A stretch of DNA of 63,546 nucleotides from Bacteroidota bacterium (GCA_016718875.1 JADKBL010000016.1:1-63546), one strand, 5' to 3'. Numbered from the stretch's first letter, positions 37,392-48,396 are shown. Notes: generated by a model not told the origin, from the sequence alone. Program-made: numbers and translations.

Positions 37392-38528
37392 ATGAAAACA
37401 CGACATATATTTTTATCATTAATACTTCTGATGGGATACAGCATCCTTTCAGTAGCCCAGGAGACCTCAGATAAGCTGTTTCCGGTTAGAGGATTCTGCA
37501 TAAGCGCTCCCAAGCCTTCCGGTGTTGACAGATTTGTCAAATTCATTAATGAGGAACTTGCCACACGCAAGGTAAATACCCTGGTACTTCTTGTTGGTTA
37601 TAACTATCAGTATAAGAGTTATCCCCAGCTTCAGGATTCAGGAGCCCTTTCAAAGAAGGATGTAAAGAAGATAGTTGAAGCATGCAAAAAGAATAATATA
37701 AGGGTAATTCCGGATATAAATCTTTTAGGGCATCAGTCATCCGGGAACAAGATCAATAAGCTTCTCGAATTTTTTCCCGAGTTTGATGAGACACCTTATA
37801 TAAAGATGCCTGAGAAATATGTCTGGCCAAACGAGGACAACCTCTACTGTAAAAGCTATTGTCCGCGTCATCCTGAAGTTCATAAGGTGATTTTTGCCTT
37901 AGTGGATGAACTGTGTGATGTATTCGAAGCAGACGCTTTCCATTCAGGAATGGATGAGATCTTTTACCTCGGCGATGATAAATGCCCCCGCTGCAAAGGG
38001 GTTGACAAAGCAATCCTGTTTGCAGATGAGGTCAACCTTGTAAGGAACCACCTTAAAGAGAAAAACCGTGAATTATGGCTGTGGGCTGACCGTTTTCTGG
38101 ATGGAAGAGCAACAGGTTTAGGATTCTGGGAAGCATCATATAATTATACTTATCGTGCAATCGATATGGTTCCGAAAGATATAGTAATGTGCGACTGGCA
38201 TTATGAGAGGCCGGATCAGACAGCTATCTATTTTGCCATGAACGGCTTCAGGGTTATTACCTGCCCGTGGAGAACACCTGAAACTGCTGTGATCCAGACT
38301 GAGGATATGGCAAGATGGGTTAAATATGCAACAAAAGAAATGAAACCCAGATATTATGGTATGATGCAGACATGCTGGACACAGACAGAGGGATTCATTG
38401 ACGGATTCTATGGGACAATTAATGACAAAAACAAGAAGGCTGTACATCCAAGAAACAGTGCATGGACTCCGTGGGATACTTTCAGGGCCATGTATACAAA
38501 AATGGATGAACTCGAGGCTGTAAAATAA
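37392..38528 (+). CDS. GH20-like TIM-barrel secreted protein, copy 2
   Basis: A 378-residue exported protein, clearly a duplicate of the gene at 36215 along its full length. It shares GVDRFVKFI, FPEFDETP, YCKSYCP, GMDEIFYLGDDKCPRCKG, FWEASYNYT and CDWHYERPDQT. The catalytic pair is Asp188-Glu189, here after FHSG rather than FHGG. The copies differ mainly in the first ~130 residues and near ARWVKYATKEM, which suggests changed substrate preference rather than recent duplication. The downstream gap holds a duplicated hairpin repeat. Confidence 0.72.
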   Translation: MKTRHIFLSLILLMGYSILSVAQETSDKLFPVRGFCISAPKPSGVDRFVKFINEELATRKVNTLVLLVGYNYQYKSYPQLQDSGALSKKDVKKIVEACKKNNIRVIPDINLLGHQSSGNKINKLLEFFPEFDETPYIKMPEKYVWPNEDNLYCKSYCPRHPEVHKVIFALVDELCDVFEADAFHSGMDEIFYLGDDKCPRCKGVDKAILFADEVNLVRNHLKEKNRELWLWADRFLDGRATGLGFWEASYNYTYRAIDMVPKDIVMCDWHYERPDQTAIYFAMNGFRVITCPWRTPETAVIQTEDMARWVKYATKEMKPRYYGMMQTCWTQTEGFIDGFYGTINDKNKKAVHPRNSAWTPWDTFRAMYTKMDELEAVK

Positions 38529-38566
38529 CATTTCGCAGCTCTGCTCCCGCTGGTGCGGTCCCGAAC

Positions 38567-38698
38567 GCTGGCGCGGATCTGTGATCCGTGCCAAATATCA
38601 TAAGGCACCGATTGCAAATCGGCGCCAGCAGGGTAGCAATCGGGATGTGATCCGTGCCAATTATCATAAGGCACCGATTGCAAATCGGCGCCAGCAGG
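38567..38698. repeat. Direct duplication of a 52-base hairpin element
   Basis: Two 52-base units (38581-38632 and 38647-38698) differ at one base. Each contains GTGATCCGTGCC, then ATCATAAGGCACCGATTGCA and ATCGGCGCCAGCAGG. Each unit holds the inverted repeat CCGATTGCAAATCGG. A partial third unit (CTGGCGCGGATCT) precedes them at 38568-38580. The element fills the gap before the DUF5060 gene and belongs with the short hairpin at 23297-23319. Confidence 0.8.
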
Positions 38699-38792
38699 TA
38701 GGAAACAGGAATGCGGTCATTTTATGAGGTGCAGAGCACCGGAATATTAAAATAGGGAATTGTTATTTAATCTTTTAATAAAGACCAGAATT

Positions 38793-40579
38793 ATGAAAAC
38801 CAGGACCATTTTGTTTTTTGTGTTGATGCTCATTATGCAGATCGATGTGATCTCTGCTGCAGCACCTGAGATAATAAGGATCAGGCAGCGGCCAGATACC
38901 GTTGGCTTGTATGAGAAGTTTGAAATCTCCATGGAACTGAAATGCGAATTCCTGAATCCATTCGATCCTGATGAAATTGATATTCAGGCTGAGTTTACTG
39001 CTCCATCAGGTAAAAAGTGGAAGATCAACGGATTCTACTACCTGTCAATGTCAACCCTGTGGAAAGTAAGGTTTTCTCCGGATGAAACAGGAAAGTGGAG
39101 CTATACTGTTACCGTAAAAGACAAAAATGGAACAGTAACAGGATCCCCCCAGTCGTTTCTGGCTGTCAGTACCAAACATAATGGTCCGATAAGAGTTGCA
39201 GATAATAAAAGATACCTTGTACACAGCAACGGAAAAGATTTTTATGGAGTGGGTCTCTGGTATAATGATGGATATGAAGGTTATGGCAGCGGAAGAGTGG
39301 AGGCTGCTGAACTTGACAGGCTCAAATCACTGGGAGTGAATTTTATAAGTACTTATATCACGCCTCTGGAAACCTGGGCATCCGGCATTGGCAGATACGA
39401 CCAGAACATAGCAGGCCGTATTGATGAACTTCTTGAAATGCTTGAGGAACGAGATATGGTATTGAGTCTTAATATGTGGTTCCATTCATATCTATCTGAA
39501 ACTGTTTGGGGTGGTGGCAATGTGAGGTGGTATGTGAATCCTTATAAGCAGGTAACAGAAGTGAAGGATTTTTACAGGAGCGATGTAGCCTGGAAATATC
39601 AGGAGAAATTGTATCGTTATATGATAGCCAGGTATGGTTACAGCCGTTCCCTGGCACTATGGTTTATAATTGATGAGGTGAATGGTACTGATGGCTGGGT
39701 GAAGGGCGACAGTCTGAAAGCTGCAGAATGGATTGGCAAGGTGCATAAATATCTTAAAACCAATGATCCATGGAACAGACCAACAACAGGTACCCGAAGT
39801 GGTGGAATTAAAGAATTCTGGCACAGGGTTATCAGGTTACCGACATTGCAGCACGTGAAATATATGAAGCGCAGGGATTCCCGATAAACAATACCAGTAC
39901 CATCGATTCAGCGAAAACAAATCCGCTTATTGACAGTTACCGGAATTATGCAGACCAGAACCAGAAACTCTGGCATGGTTATGGAAAACCGGTAATCAAC
40001 GGTGAAACAGGGTACGCTCATACATTTTATGAACCAAGTATGCCAGGCTATCTTGCTCAGGTTCATAATGCAATGTGGGTCACTCTTGCTACCGGATCGT
40101 GCATGATGCCCTTCTGGTGGGCTCACTCAAGATTCATAAATGATAACGTAGTCAATAACCAGCTGACAAGTCTCAGAAGGTTCACTGACAGGATACCCGG
40201 CGGACATCTGACAGACATAAAACCTGCTGTTATTAAATGTGTTAAAGGTGGAGATGCTTATGCCATGCAAACCAATGAGATGGTGTTTGGCTGGATTGTT
40301 AACTCTGACGGTGATGTAGCCAACGAGAAAATTACTGTTTCTTCACTTAAAAATGGTAAATACAAGCTGTCGACTTTCCATACCTGGAGGGGAATGTTCC
40401 TGGAAGATACTGAGGTTACTGTAACTGATGGCAGTATCACATTCGGACCACCCTATATGCGGATTACAGGTTCACAGGCACGGTATATAGGTCAGGATAT
40501 GGCATTTATACTTACATATATACCTGAGCCAGTGCCGCTGCCGGTTAAAGCCAAATCAGGGAAAGGGAATACTAAATAA
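38793..40579 (+). CDS. DUF5060-containing glycoside-hydrolase-like protein (frameshifted)
   Basis: Two open frames (to 39887, then an open stretch ending at 40579) form one exported protein of about 595 residues. A signal (MKTRTILFFVLMLIMQIDVISA) precedes a DUF5060 beta-sandwich (residues ~25-135: MSTLWKVRFSPDETGKWSYT). A TIM-barrel part follows (FYGVGLWYNDGYEG, GRIDELLEMLEERDMVLSLN, LALWFIIDEVNG, VINGETGYAH) and then a small beta domain. The Glu in IIDEVNG and the Glu in VINGETG are candidates for acid/base and nucleophile. The frame breaks at 39826-39828 (CACAGGGTT). A fourth G restores FWHRGYQVTDIAAREIYEAQ, so a missing base is the simplest explanation. The ATG at 38793 precedes the signal peptide; a TTG at 38760 is less likely. 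Confidence 0.8.
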
Positions 40580-40600
40580 ATACTTACGAACGCTTCTAAC

Positions 40601-40702
40601 TGCCCCCAACCCCAAGTGGGCTTTACAAAACATTGGGTTTTCATTAAGTCCCCCAGGAGTTACCATACCTAGACAGCCGGAGAGGGGGATCAAGGGGGTG
40701 AG
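40601..40702. repeat. C/G-rich palindromic intergenic element
   Basis: The stretch has TGCCCCCAACCCCAAGTGGG, AAGTCCCCCAGGAGTT and GAGGGGGATCAAGGGGGTGA. C-runs on one side pair with G-runs on the other. It fills most of the 181-base gap before the DUF4838 gene. It is of the same style as the copy inside the gene at 16732. Confidence 0.6.
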
Positions 40703-40760
40703 TTCATGATTTATACAGGAAGGGATTTTTATTAATTTTAAACCAAATAACCTTTTCATT

Positions 40761-43109
40761 ATGAATATTATATCAGTAAATGCAAGAGGATCAATAATAT
40801 CTTTTTGGATGTTATTAATCTTTACAGGAATAATTATTCCTGTCCAGACAGCTTCAGCGCAGAAAAAAAAGAGCAAAAAAGAGGCCGCAGTACCTGTAAA
40901 GCCAAAAATTGTAATTGCAGATAAGGGGGCATCATTATATAGAATTGTATTGCCTTCATCATCAACTGAATATGAAAAGCAGGCTGCCCTGCTTCTGCAG
41001 GATTACCTGCTGCAGATTTCTAATACAGCCCTGCCGATTATAACTGCCGATAAACCGGGAAGTCCTTATGAGATTCTTCTTGGTCAGAACGACCGTCTTG
41101 GCGAACGTGGAATCAGTATTGATTTCAACGAGCTTGAAGCAGACGGATTCGTTATTAAAACAGACAGCATGAGGCTGATTATTGCAGGTGGAAACTTCAA
41201 GGGAACCATTTATGGTGTCTACACTTTTCTTGAAAAATTCCTGGGATGCAGAATGTATAGCCCGAAGGTTAAAGTTGTACCGAAGAGTGATTTTATTGCA
41301 TTTGAAAGCATTGACATAAAGGAGATTCCTGTAATTAAGTTCAGGGATACCCATTACAGCGTTACATGGCATGATGAATATTCAGCATGGCACAAGCTTG
41401 ATCATGACTCTAAAGGAGGAAGGCCTGCATGGGGATCGTGGTGCCACACCTTTAACTCACTGGTTCCACCTGAATTGTATTTTGATGCTCATCCTGAATA
41501 CTTTGCCCTTCGAGATGGTAAACGCTTGCCGACACAACTTTGTCTGGCTAATCCTGATGTACTTAATATAACCATTCAGAATCTAAGGAAGCAGATAGCT
41601 GCTAATCCGGAAGCAAAATACTGGTCGGTAAGCCAGAATGATAACAGACTTTTTTGCCAGTGTGATAAGTGTCGTGCTCTTGATGAAAAGGAAGGTTCAC
41701 CCTCCGGATCAATTATAAACTTTGTGAACAAGGTAGCTGACCAGTTCCCTGATCTCACTATTTCGACCCTTGCATATGAGTATGGAAGAAAAGCCCCGCT
41801 TACTATCATCCCAAGGAAAAATGTTAATATAATGCTTTGCAGTATCGAAGCCAGGCGCGATATTCCTGTTACAGAAGGTCAGGATGAGGAAAGCAGAAGC
41901 CTTGTAGAGGACTTCGAAGGTTGGGGAAAAATAGCCAGCGATATAATTGTATGGGACTATGTTATTCAGTTCACAAATCTGATCAGCCCGTTTCCGAATC
42001 TTCATATACTGCAGCCCAATATCAGGTTTTTTGTTAAAAATGGAGCTACCGCAATGTTCGAACAGGGCAACAGGGACGGTGGAGGTGAATTTGCCGAGCT
42101 GAGGAGTTACCTTTTATCGAAGCTTATGTGGAATCCAGAGGAAAATGTTGATACTCTGATGAATGACTTCCTGAGAGGGTACTATGGAGCTGCATCAGTT
42201 CCTATAAGGAAATACATTGATGAGATGCGCGGGGCCCTGCTTGCCTCCGGAAAACAACTTCGCATTTTCGGTTCTCCCAATGAAGCAGCTGTGAGCTATC
42301 TTACTCCGGAATTAATTCAAAGATACAAACAGCTTTTTGATGAAGCTGAAAAAGCTGTTGCAGCTGATCCTGAAGTGCTTGAAAGAGTACGGACAGCAAG
42401 GCTCCCGCTGAATTTTGCGATTATGGAACAGGCTAAAAAGAATTTTAGGGGAGACAATGGTGTTTTTGTAATGTCAGGAGGCAAATGGATGGTCAGGCCA
42501 GAGATTAGATCGATGGTTGATCCCTTTGTGGATCTCTGCATCCGCACAGGTATAAGCCAGGTGAAAGAATGGAGCACCACACCTGAGGCATACCGCTCGG
42601 CAATGTACCGGTTGTTCTATCTGGGAAAAAATGAACATCTTGCTGTAGGTAAGAGGCTTAAGCTGCTTAGTCCTGATACACTTACAATAAATAGTGAGAG
42701 AGCAAAACTGCTGAATGATGGTATAAGAGGCAGTCACGATAACAGTTATAACTGGCTCTCTTTTGCGGGCAAGGATCTTGATGTTGTAATTGACCTGGAA
42801 AGACCAACAATGATTCAGCATATTGAGTGTGCATTTTACCAGCGGGCTTTATGGCTTAGTATGTTCCCTGTTAAAGTCGAATTCTTTGTATCGGATGACG
42901 GTGTTAAATTTGAATATGCCGGGAGTATTGAAAATACCATGCCTATTGATCAGTGGGATGCGTTTCAGCGTGATTTTTCGGCAGACTTTAAGCCGCGCGA
43001 GGCAAGATACGTCAGAGTTATTGCTCATTCAATGGGTATAACCCCCGGTTCACATCCGGGAGCCGGCCGGCCGCCTTATATGCATATTGATGAGATTGTT
43101 GTTGAATGA
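40761..43109 (+). CDS. DUF4838 secreted protein with GH67-like N-terminus and discoidin-like C-terminus
   Basis: A 782-residue exported protein. The signal ends near QTASAQ. Residues ~45-160 match the alpha-glucuronidase-like N-terminal domain (EYEKQAALLLQDYLLQIS, YEILLGQNDR, GTIYGVYTFLEKFLGCRMYS). The central DUF4838 domain holds YWSVSQNDNRLFCQCDKCRA and DIIVWDYV. The last ~130 residues look like an F5/8 type C (discoidin) carbohydrate-binding domain (DLDVVIDLERPTMIQHIECA, ARYVRVIAHS). The family is common beside SusC/SusD in Bacteroidota; its reaction is not established. It directly precedes the SusC gene, 122 bases upstream. Confidence 0.82.
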   Translation: MNIISVNARGSIISFWMLLIFTGIIIPVQTASAQKKKSKKEAAVPVKPKIVIADKGASLYRIVLPSSSTEYEKQAALLLQDYLLQISNTALPIITADKPGSPYEILLGQNDRLGERGISIDFNELEADGFVIKTDSMRLIIAGGNFKGTIYGVYTFLEKFLGCRMYSPKVKVVPKSDFIAFESIDIKEIPVIKFRDTHYSVTWHDEYSAWHKLDHDSKGGRPAWGSWCHTFNSLVPPELYFDAHPEYFALRDGKRLPTQLCLANPDVLNITIQNLRKQIAANPEAKYWSVSQNDNRLFCQCDKCRALDEKEGSPSGSIINFVNKVADQFPDLTISTLAYEYGRKAPLTIIPRKNVNIMLCSIEARRDIPVTEGQDEESRSLVEDFEGWGKIASDIIVWDYVIQFTNLISPFPNLHILQPNIRFFVKNGATAMFEQGNRDGGGEFAELRSYLLSKLMWNPEENVDTLMNDFLRGYYGAASVPIRKYIDEMRGALLASGKQLRIFGSPNEAAVSYLTPELIQRYKQLFDEAEKAVAADPEVLERVRTARLPLNFAIMEQAKKNFRGDNGVFVMSGGKWMVRPEIRSMVDPFVDLCIRTGISQVKEWSTTPEAYRSAMYRLFYLGKNEHLAVGKRLKLLSPDTLTINSERAKLLNDGIRGSHDNSYNWLSFAGKDLDVVIDLERPTMIQHIECAFYQRALWLSMFPVKVEFFVSDDGVKFEYAGSIENTMPIDQWDAFQRDFSADFKPREARYVRVIAHSMGITPGSHPGAGRPPYMHIDEIVVE

Positions 43110-43153
43110 TGATAAAAAAAGTTAAGATGTGTTAAAATTAAGTTAAAAATAAT

Positions 43154-43183
43154 TTGTTTTTATCAAACCTGTTTCTAATTTTG
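43154..43183 (+). promoter_or_regulatory. Bacteroidetes promoter for susCD (TTG, 19 bp, TAATTTTG)
   Basis: A -33 TTG at 43154-43156 and a -7 box TAATTTTG at 43176-43183 are separated by exactly 19 bases, matching the known Bacteroidetes consensus. The start codon of the SusC gene lies 48 bases downstream of the box. This is the best promoter in the window and suggests susCD is transcribed on its own. Confidence 0.7.
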
Positions 43184-43231
43184 AGTGCAAACAATGGCAT
43201 CATTTGAACGATGCCCTAAAAACTAAACCCT

Positions 43232-46200
43232 ATGATGATAAAAAGAGTTTACAAAAATCTGAAGAGCACCATGCTTCTGTTTTTGTGGCTAGTCTGCTCT
43301 GTAGCAGTTCTGGCTCAGGACAGGCAGATTACTGGTACCGTTAAGGATGCCAATGGTGCAGGTTTACCTGGAGTAAGCGTTGTTGTGAAAGGAACAACAT
43401 CAGGTACAACCACTAACGCTGAGGGAAAATACAGCATTAATGCTCCAAGCAATGCTACCCTCGTTCTTTCATTTATTGGTTATGTCACTCAGGAGGCTGC
43501 CGTTGGCAACCGTGGGTCTGTTGACATTACCCTTGCAGAAGATGTAATGCAGCTTGGCGAGGTTGTTGTAACCGCTCTCGGTGTTGAGAGAAGCCAGAAA
43601 GCACTGCAGTCTTCAATTACCAAGGTTCCGGGTATGAGCCTTACAGCTGCCCGCGAAAACAACGTTGGTAACTCAATGCAGGGACGCGTTGCCGGGGTTA
43701 ACGTAACCAAGTCCTCATCAGGACCTGCCGGTTCATCCCGCGTAATTATCAGAGGTAACAAATCAATTGGCGGTAGCAACCAGCCATTGTATGTTATCGA
43801 TGGTATCCCAATGGACAACACCCAGTTCGGCCAGGTTGGTGTATGGGGTGGTACTGACCAGGGTGATGGTCTTACCTCTCTCAACCCGGAAGATATTGAA
43901 TCAGTTACAGTCCTTAAAGGTGCTGCTGCTGCTGCACTTTATGGTTCAAGGGGTGGTTTTGGTGTTATCAACATCACTACCAAAAGAGGATCAAATAAAA
44001 AAGGTTTGGGTATAGAGTTCAACTCGAACTATGTATTCGAAAAAGTTTACAGGTATGATGATACTCAGACAATCTACGGACCTGGTGGTCTAAAGGCTAA
44101 TCCTGCTGACCCGACCGGGCCACAGATCTATGCTAAGCCTATAAGCCAGCTGGAAGCATGGAACTGGGGTAACGGTGCAATGTGGGGACCGAAATTTGAC
44201 GGATCAATGGTTCCTCAGTTTGACGGCGTTTCAAGACCTTACTCATATGCAGGAGATAACTGGAGCCGTTTCTATGAAACAGGTTCCTCATGGACAAATA
44301 GTTTGGCAATCACCGGTGGTGGAAACAACCAGACATTCAGGTTCTCTTTCTCCGATATGAAAGATACTTTTGTTGTTCCTAATTCAAGTTTCGGAAGGAA
44401 GAATGCAGCCCTTTCCACTAACGGAAAATTTGGCAAGAAGATTACTTACAATGCCAAGGTGATGTATTCAAATGAAAAAATGAACAACAGGTCAATGCTT
44501 GGTGACTCACCAGGTAACGCACCTTATGCTATTTATGGTTTGGCTACCAATACCAATGTTATGGACCTTATGGGAGATCCAAATAAACCGGGAGCAGTTC
44601 CGGTAGGTGTTACAACCCCTGACCTCAAGTCAACAGGTGAAGAGTACCAGCAGGCAAATAACAACTGGTGCCAGAACCCATGGTGGGCAGCTTACCAGAT
44701 TACAAACGAAAACATCAGGGACCGTTTCATAACATCCGCAAACCTCAGATATAATATCCTCGACTGGTTATATATCCAGGGCCAGATTGGTATGGACTAC
44801 GCTGTAAGAAACAGTAACTCTCTTGTTCCCCAGGGTACAGGATACCAGCGTGGTGGTTCAAAAAGTGAAACTGGACAGTTCCAGAGGGAAATTAACCAGG
44901 AATGGACAATGGGCGCTGATCATGAATTCGGAAAGATCAGAGTTACCGGATTTGTCGGCGGAAACAAGATGACTAGGGAATATGAAAGAATAGCCGCTAG
45001 TGGTTCAAACTTTAACGTACCATTCTTCACCTCTGTTAACAATACCAGTTCTCAAAGCTTTAGCTATGGTTACAGTAAATCAGGTATCAACTCACTTTTC
45101 TATTCAGCTGAAGTTAGTTATGCAGGTTACCTTTACTTAACAACAACAGGTAGGGAAGACTGGTTCTCAGTTCTTAATCCTGCTAACAACCACAAATTCT
45201 ATCCATCAGTCGGAGGTAGCTTTGTATTTACAGATGCATTCTCAACTCTTCCTGAATGGCTTAGCTTTGGTAAGTTAAGGGCAGCATGGGGACAGGTTGC
45301 TACAGCAAACGTAGGATCGTATGCAGTAGTTCCAACTTATGGCCTTCTCGGACAGGGACACCTTAGCCTCCCAATGGGAACATTTGCATTTGGAGACAAT
45401 ATTCCTAACCCGAATCTTAACCCTGCTCTCTCATCAGAGATTGAGTTTGGTACAGATTTGAAATTCCTTAACGGAAGGGCCGGAGTTGAATTCACATACT
45501 ATACCCAGAAAACAACCGACGACATTCTTTCTGCTACAATATCACAGTCATCAGGTTTTAACTCAACATCAGTTAACATCGGTGAACTTACAAACAAAGG
45601 TATTGAGATTTTAGTGTCAGGAACACCGGTTCAAAAGGGTGATTTCTCATGGGACATCTCTGTTAACATTGCACATAACGAGAACAAGATCGTTACACTT
45701 GCTCCCGGGGTTACACGTCTTTTCATTGACGAACCTCGTACCAGGAATGCCGGTGTATACCAGGTTGCAGGAATGCCTTTTGGTATGATCCTTGGTTATA
45801 TCCAGAAAGTTGATCCGGCATCAGGAAAGAAAGTATATGATGCTAACGGTTACCCTGTAAGATCAGATGTTATGGAGATACTTGGAAATGGTATTGCAAA
45901 AGTTACTGGTGGTTTAAGTAACACTTTCAGGTATAAGCGTTTCACTCTTGATGCACTTATTGACTACAAATTTGGTGGCGATATCTATTCAGGAACTGAA
46001 GTTAACCTTACCAGCTGGGGCTTGCATAAGCAGACTCTTGAGTATCGTGAAGGCGGAATGCCGATTGAAGGTGTAATTCAGACAGGTACGGAACCGATGG
46101 TAAACCAATTTATGGTCCGTTATCAATGACCCTCAACCAGCAGCAGACTCGTAACTACTGGAGCAACCTTGCTTCACGCGCCCAGGAGCAATTCGTATGA

Positions 46201-46444
46201 TGCTTCTTATATCAAGCTGAGGCAGGTTTCTCTCGAATACAGTCTGCCAGCCAGCATAATTGACAAAACACCTCTCACCAATGTTTCAGTATCTGTTGTA
46301 GGAAGAAACCTCTGGTGTATGTTCAGGAACACTGATAACATTGATCCGGAAGCTTCATATACCAGTGGTGCAGGACAGGGTATTGATCAGTTCTCTATGC
46401 CGTCAACCCGTAGCTATGGATTTAATGTAAGGGTGACTTTCTAA
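43232..46444 (+). CDS. susC: SusC/RagA family TonB-dependent transporter (frameshifted near 3' end)
   Basis: About 1,070 residues when rejoined. The signal peptide ends near VLAQ. A carboxypeptidase-regulatory-like domain (QITGTVKDANGAGLPGVSVV) is followed by a TonB-box-like EVVVTALG, a plug (RVAGVNVTKSSSGPAGSSRV, LYVIDGIPMDNTQ, LKGAAAAALYGSRGG) and a 22-strand barrel ending FNVRVTF. It imports glycan pieces together with SusD. The main frame stops at 46127-46129 after a break at 46094-46096, where a second G (CCGG) would restore PDGKPIYGPLSMTLNQQQTR. A second shift near 46194-46196 returns to the original frame before YDASYIKLRQVSLEYS. Both lesions lie within ~100 bases in otherwise well-conserved sequence, so error is more likely than decay. 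Confidence 0.9.
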
Positions 46445-46464
46445 CCTGTTAAAACTTGATAAAT

Positions 46465-48084
46465 ATGAAACATCTTATAAAATTAATTTTAAGTACGCTG
46501 TTATTAGTAGTAATGATAGCGGGATGCGATACTGAAGATCTGCATGATATGAACATCAACCCCAATGCAGTTCAGGTAATCGATATGAACTACTTCTTTA
46601 CTGCCGCCCAACTTGGTTTGGCCAGTAACGGGTCTTCAGGTGATAACAGGTATACTGACTGGAGAACCAATATCAACTTTGCCTCCCTGGCAATACAGCA
46701 TACTGCTTCTTCAGGTGCTAATGCAGGTGAGAAATATTTCGACAATGACATGGAACCTCTGAATGCTCCATTCCAGTTCTATTACAGGGATGCTCTCAGA
46801 AGAACAACAGAGATTCTCAAGCAGACCAGTGAAGGCGGTTCTATGGAAGGAAGACTTGTTAATACAAGGCAGGCTGCACGTATTGTCGCAGTATTTGATT
46901 ATCACCGTCTTACCGACTGGTACGGAAGTGTTCCTTATACAGAAGCCAACAAAGGGCTTGAAGGAATTTTCCAGCCAAAGTATGACAAGCAGAAACTTAT
47001 CTATACCGACCTGCTGAAGGAACTTGATGAAGCTTGCGTCGCTTTCAACGGATCTGATGTTGATTATGCAGGTTTCAAGAAGGCTGATCTCATCTTCGGT
47101 GGTGATATTGCAAAGTGGAAAAAATTCGGTTATTCACTTATGCTCAGACTTGCAATGAGGGTATCTAATGTTGATGCTGCAATGGCTGCTACATATGTTA
47201 CAAAGGCGGTTGCCGGCGGAACAATGGCAAGCAATGATGACAATGCATGGATTAAAATGTCTCTTACCCCAAGTGAATCGACCAACCAGAATGGTATCTC
47301 ACGCGCATTATATCCGGGTGATGGTGGTGACTGGGCTAACAGACTCCTCAGTAAAAAACTTGTTGATCAGCTTAAGGGTACCAACGCTGCAAGTGCAGCT
47401 GATGACGATCCAAGGCTTACCATCTTCACACAGGGCCCGATTAAGTGGACCGCAAGTGATCTTGGTGTTGTTCTTGAAGCAGACCCAACCAAATGGATTG
47501 GTCAGCCTACAGGATATGACGGATCAATGTTAAATACTGAGTACGGAGGCGGAAGCCCTGTAACTCCTTATGAGAAATTTCCTGCAATCAACACAAAGAT
47601 GCTTCAGGATGACGAGCCATACATGCTGATGTTTGCAGCTGAATCAGAATTACTGAAAGCTGAAGCAGTAGTAAGAGGTATTGGAACTGTTGGCGGTACA
47701 GCACAGAGTCATTATGATGCTGGTGTTAAGCTTGCAATGCAGATGTACACACCTTATGATGCATCACTTGTTGTTTCTGATGCTGCAGTAACCACATATC
47801 TTACAAACTATCCATTTGCTGCAGGAACTGCTCTTGAGCAGATTGGCACGCAGATGTGGTTAAGCAAATTCATGATGTGGTGGGAAGCTTGGTCAGACTG
47901 GAGAAGAACAGGTTTTCCTGTGTTAACAGCTACCAACTATCCTGGCAACGCAACAGGAGGAACAATTCCTGTGAAACTTGTTATCCCGGCTGCTGAAGCT
48001 GCAGGTAACCCGAATTACGCAGCTACTTCAACACAGCCTGATAAAATGACTACCAAAGTATGGTGGGACGGCGGTGCTGAGTAA
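46465..48084 (+). CDS. susD: SusD/RagB-like outer-membrane nutrient-binding lipoprotein
   Basis: About 539 residues; intact. The lipobox is MIAGC near residue 20. The protein has the features of the SusD-like_2 group: IVAVFDYHRLTDWYGSVPYT, the FGYSLMLRLAMRVSN helix, FAAESELLKAEAVVRG, and a conserved end with KFMMWWEAWSDWRRTGFP. It forms a lid on the SusC barrel and captures oligosaccharides. It follows susC by 20 bases. I chose the ATG at 46465 over the TTG at 46456 because it starts the signal peptide. A strong terminator follows. Confidence 0.93.
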   Translation: MKHLIKLILSTLLLVVMIAGCDTEDLHDMNINPNAVQVIDMNYFFTAAQLGLASNGSSGDNRYTDWRTNINFASLAIQHTASSGANAGEKYFDNDMEPLNAPFQFYYRDALRRTTEILKQTSEGGSMEGRLVNTRQAARIVAVFDYHRLTDWYGSVPYTEANKGLEGIFQPKYDKQKLIYTDLLKELDEACVAFNGSDVDYAGFKKADLIFGGDIAKWKKFGYSLMLRLAMRVSNVDAAMAATYVTKAVAGGTMASNDDNAWIKMSLTPSESTNQNGISRALYPGDGGDWANRLLSKKLVDQLKGTNAASAADDDPRLTIFTQGPIKWTASDLGVVLEADPTKWIGQPTGYDGSMLNTEYGGGSPVTPYEKFPAINTKMLQDDEPYMLMFAAESELLKAEAVVRGIGTVGGTAQSHYDAGVKLAMQMYTPYDASLVVSDAAVTTYLTNYPFAAGTALEQIGTQMWLSKFMMWWEAWSDWRRTGFPVLTATNYPGNATGGTIPVKLVIPAAEAAGNPNYAATSTQPDKMTTKVWWDGGAE

Positions 48085-48119
48085 TTGATTATGTATTGTA
48101 ATTCAATTAAATAATTAAA

Positions 48120-48145
48120 CCCCCGGAATTTCCGGGGGTTTCTTT
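48120..48145 (+). terminator. Rho-independent terminator after susD
   Basis: CCCCCGGAATTTCCGGGGG forms an eight-pair stem with a three-base loop, followed by TTTCTTTA. It lies 36 bases after the susD stop and ends the susCD transcript. Confidence 0.85.
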
Positions 48146-48210
48146 ATGCATGAACTCACCAAAGATATGAGCGGAGCCTTGATTCATTAAAACTTGTTCT
48201 ACCAATGCCT

Positions 48211-48362
48211 GTTAAGATCACCGTCATTCCGAATCCGCCAGCTGGCGGATGGAGGAATCTTAAAGGTGATGAACAATAGTCCCGTGAAGATTTATTACTA
48301 TTATTTGGAGTGTACATTAAGGATTGCTTCCTCCTGCATTCGCAGGACTCGCAATGACGCAA
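48211..48362. repeat. Composite palindromic repeat pair
   Basis: The first part is built around the perfect 18-base palindrome ATCCGCCAGCTGGCGGAT (48233-48250), framed by GTCATTCC and GGAGGAATC and closed by ATCACC and GGTGAT. The second part (about 48320-48358) has ATTGCTTCCTCCTGCATTCG and ends TCGCAATGACG, with a CCTGCATTCGCAGG hairpin. These resemble the CATTGCGAG-type repeats scattered in many bacterial genomes. Together with the terminator they fill the 312-base gap; no gene was seen. Confidence 0.65.
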
Positions 48363-48396
48363 TAATTGATGTACCCCGGGGGTAAACAAATTTAAT

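Noticed and set aside
38581..38698. Short CRISPR array
   Set aside because: Only two units, a 14-base spacer between them, and no cas genes.
40040..40579. Separate 179-residue gene after the DUF5060 gene
   Set aside because: The coding frame extends upstream of its ATG to the break at 39826 and continues the same enzyme.
46169..46444. Separate 91-residue gene after susC
   Set aside because: Its residues (YDASYIKLRQVSLEYS onward) are the conserved C-terminal strands of the SusC barrel.
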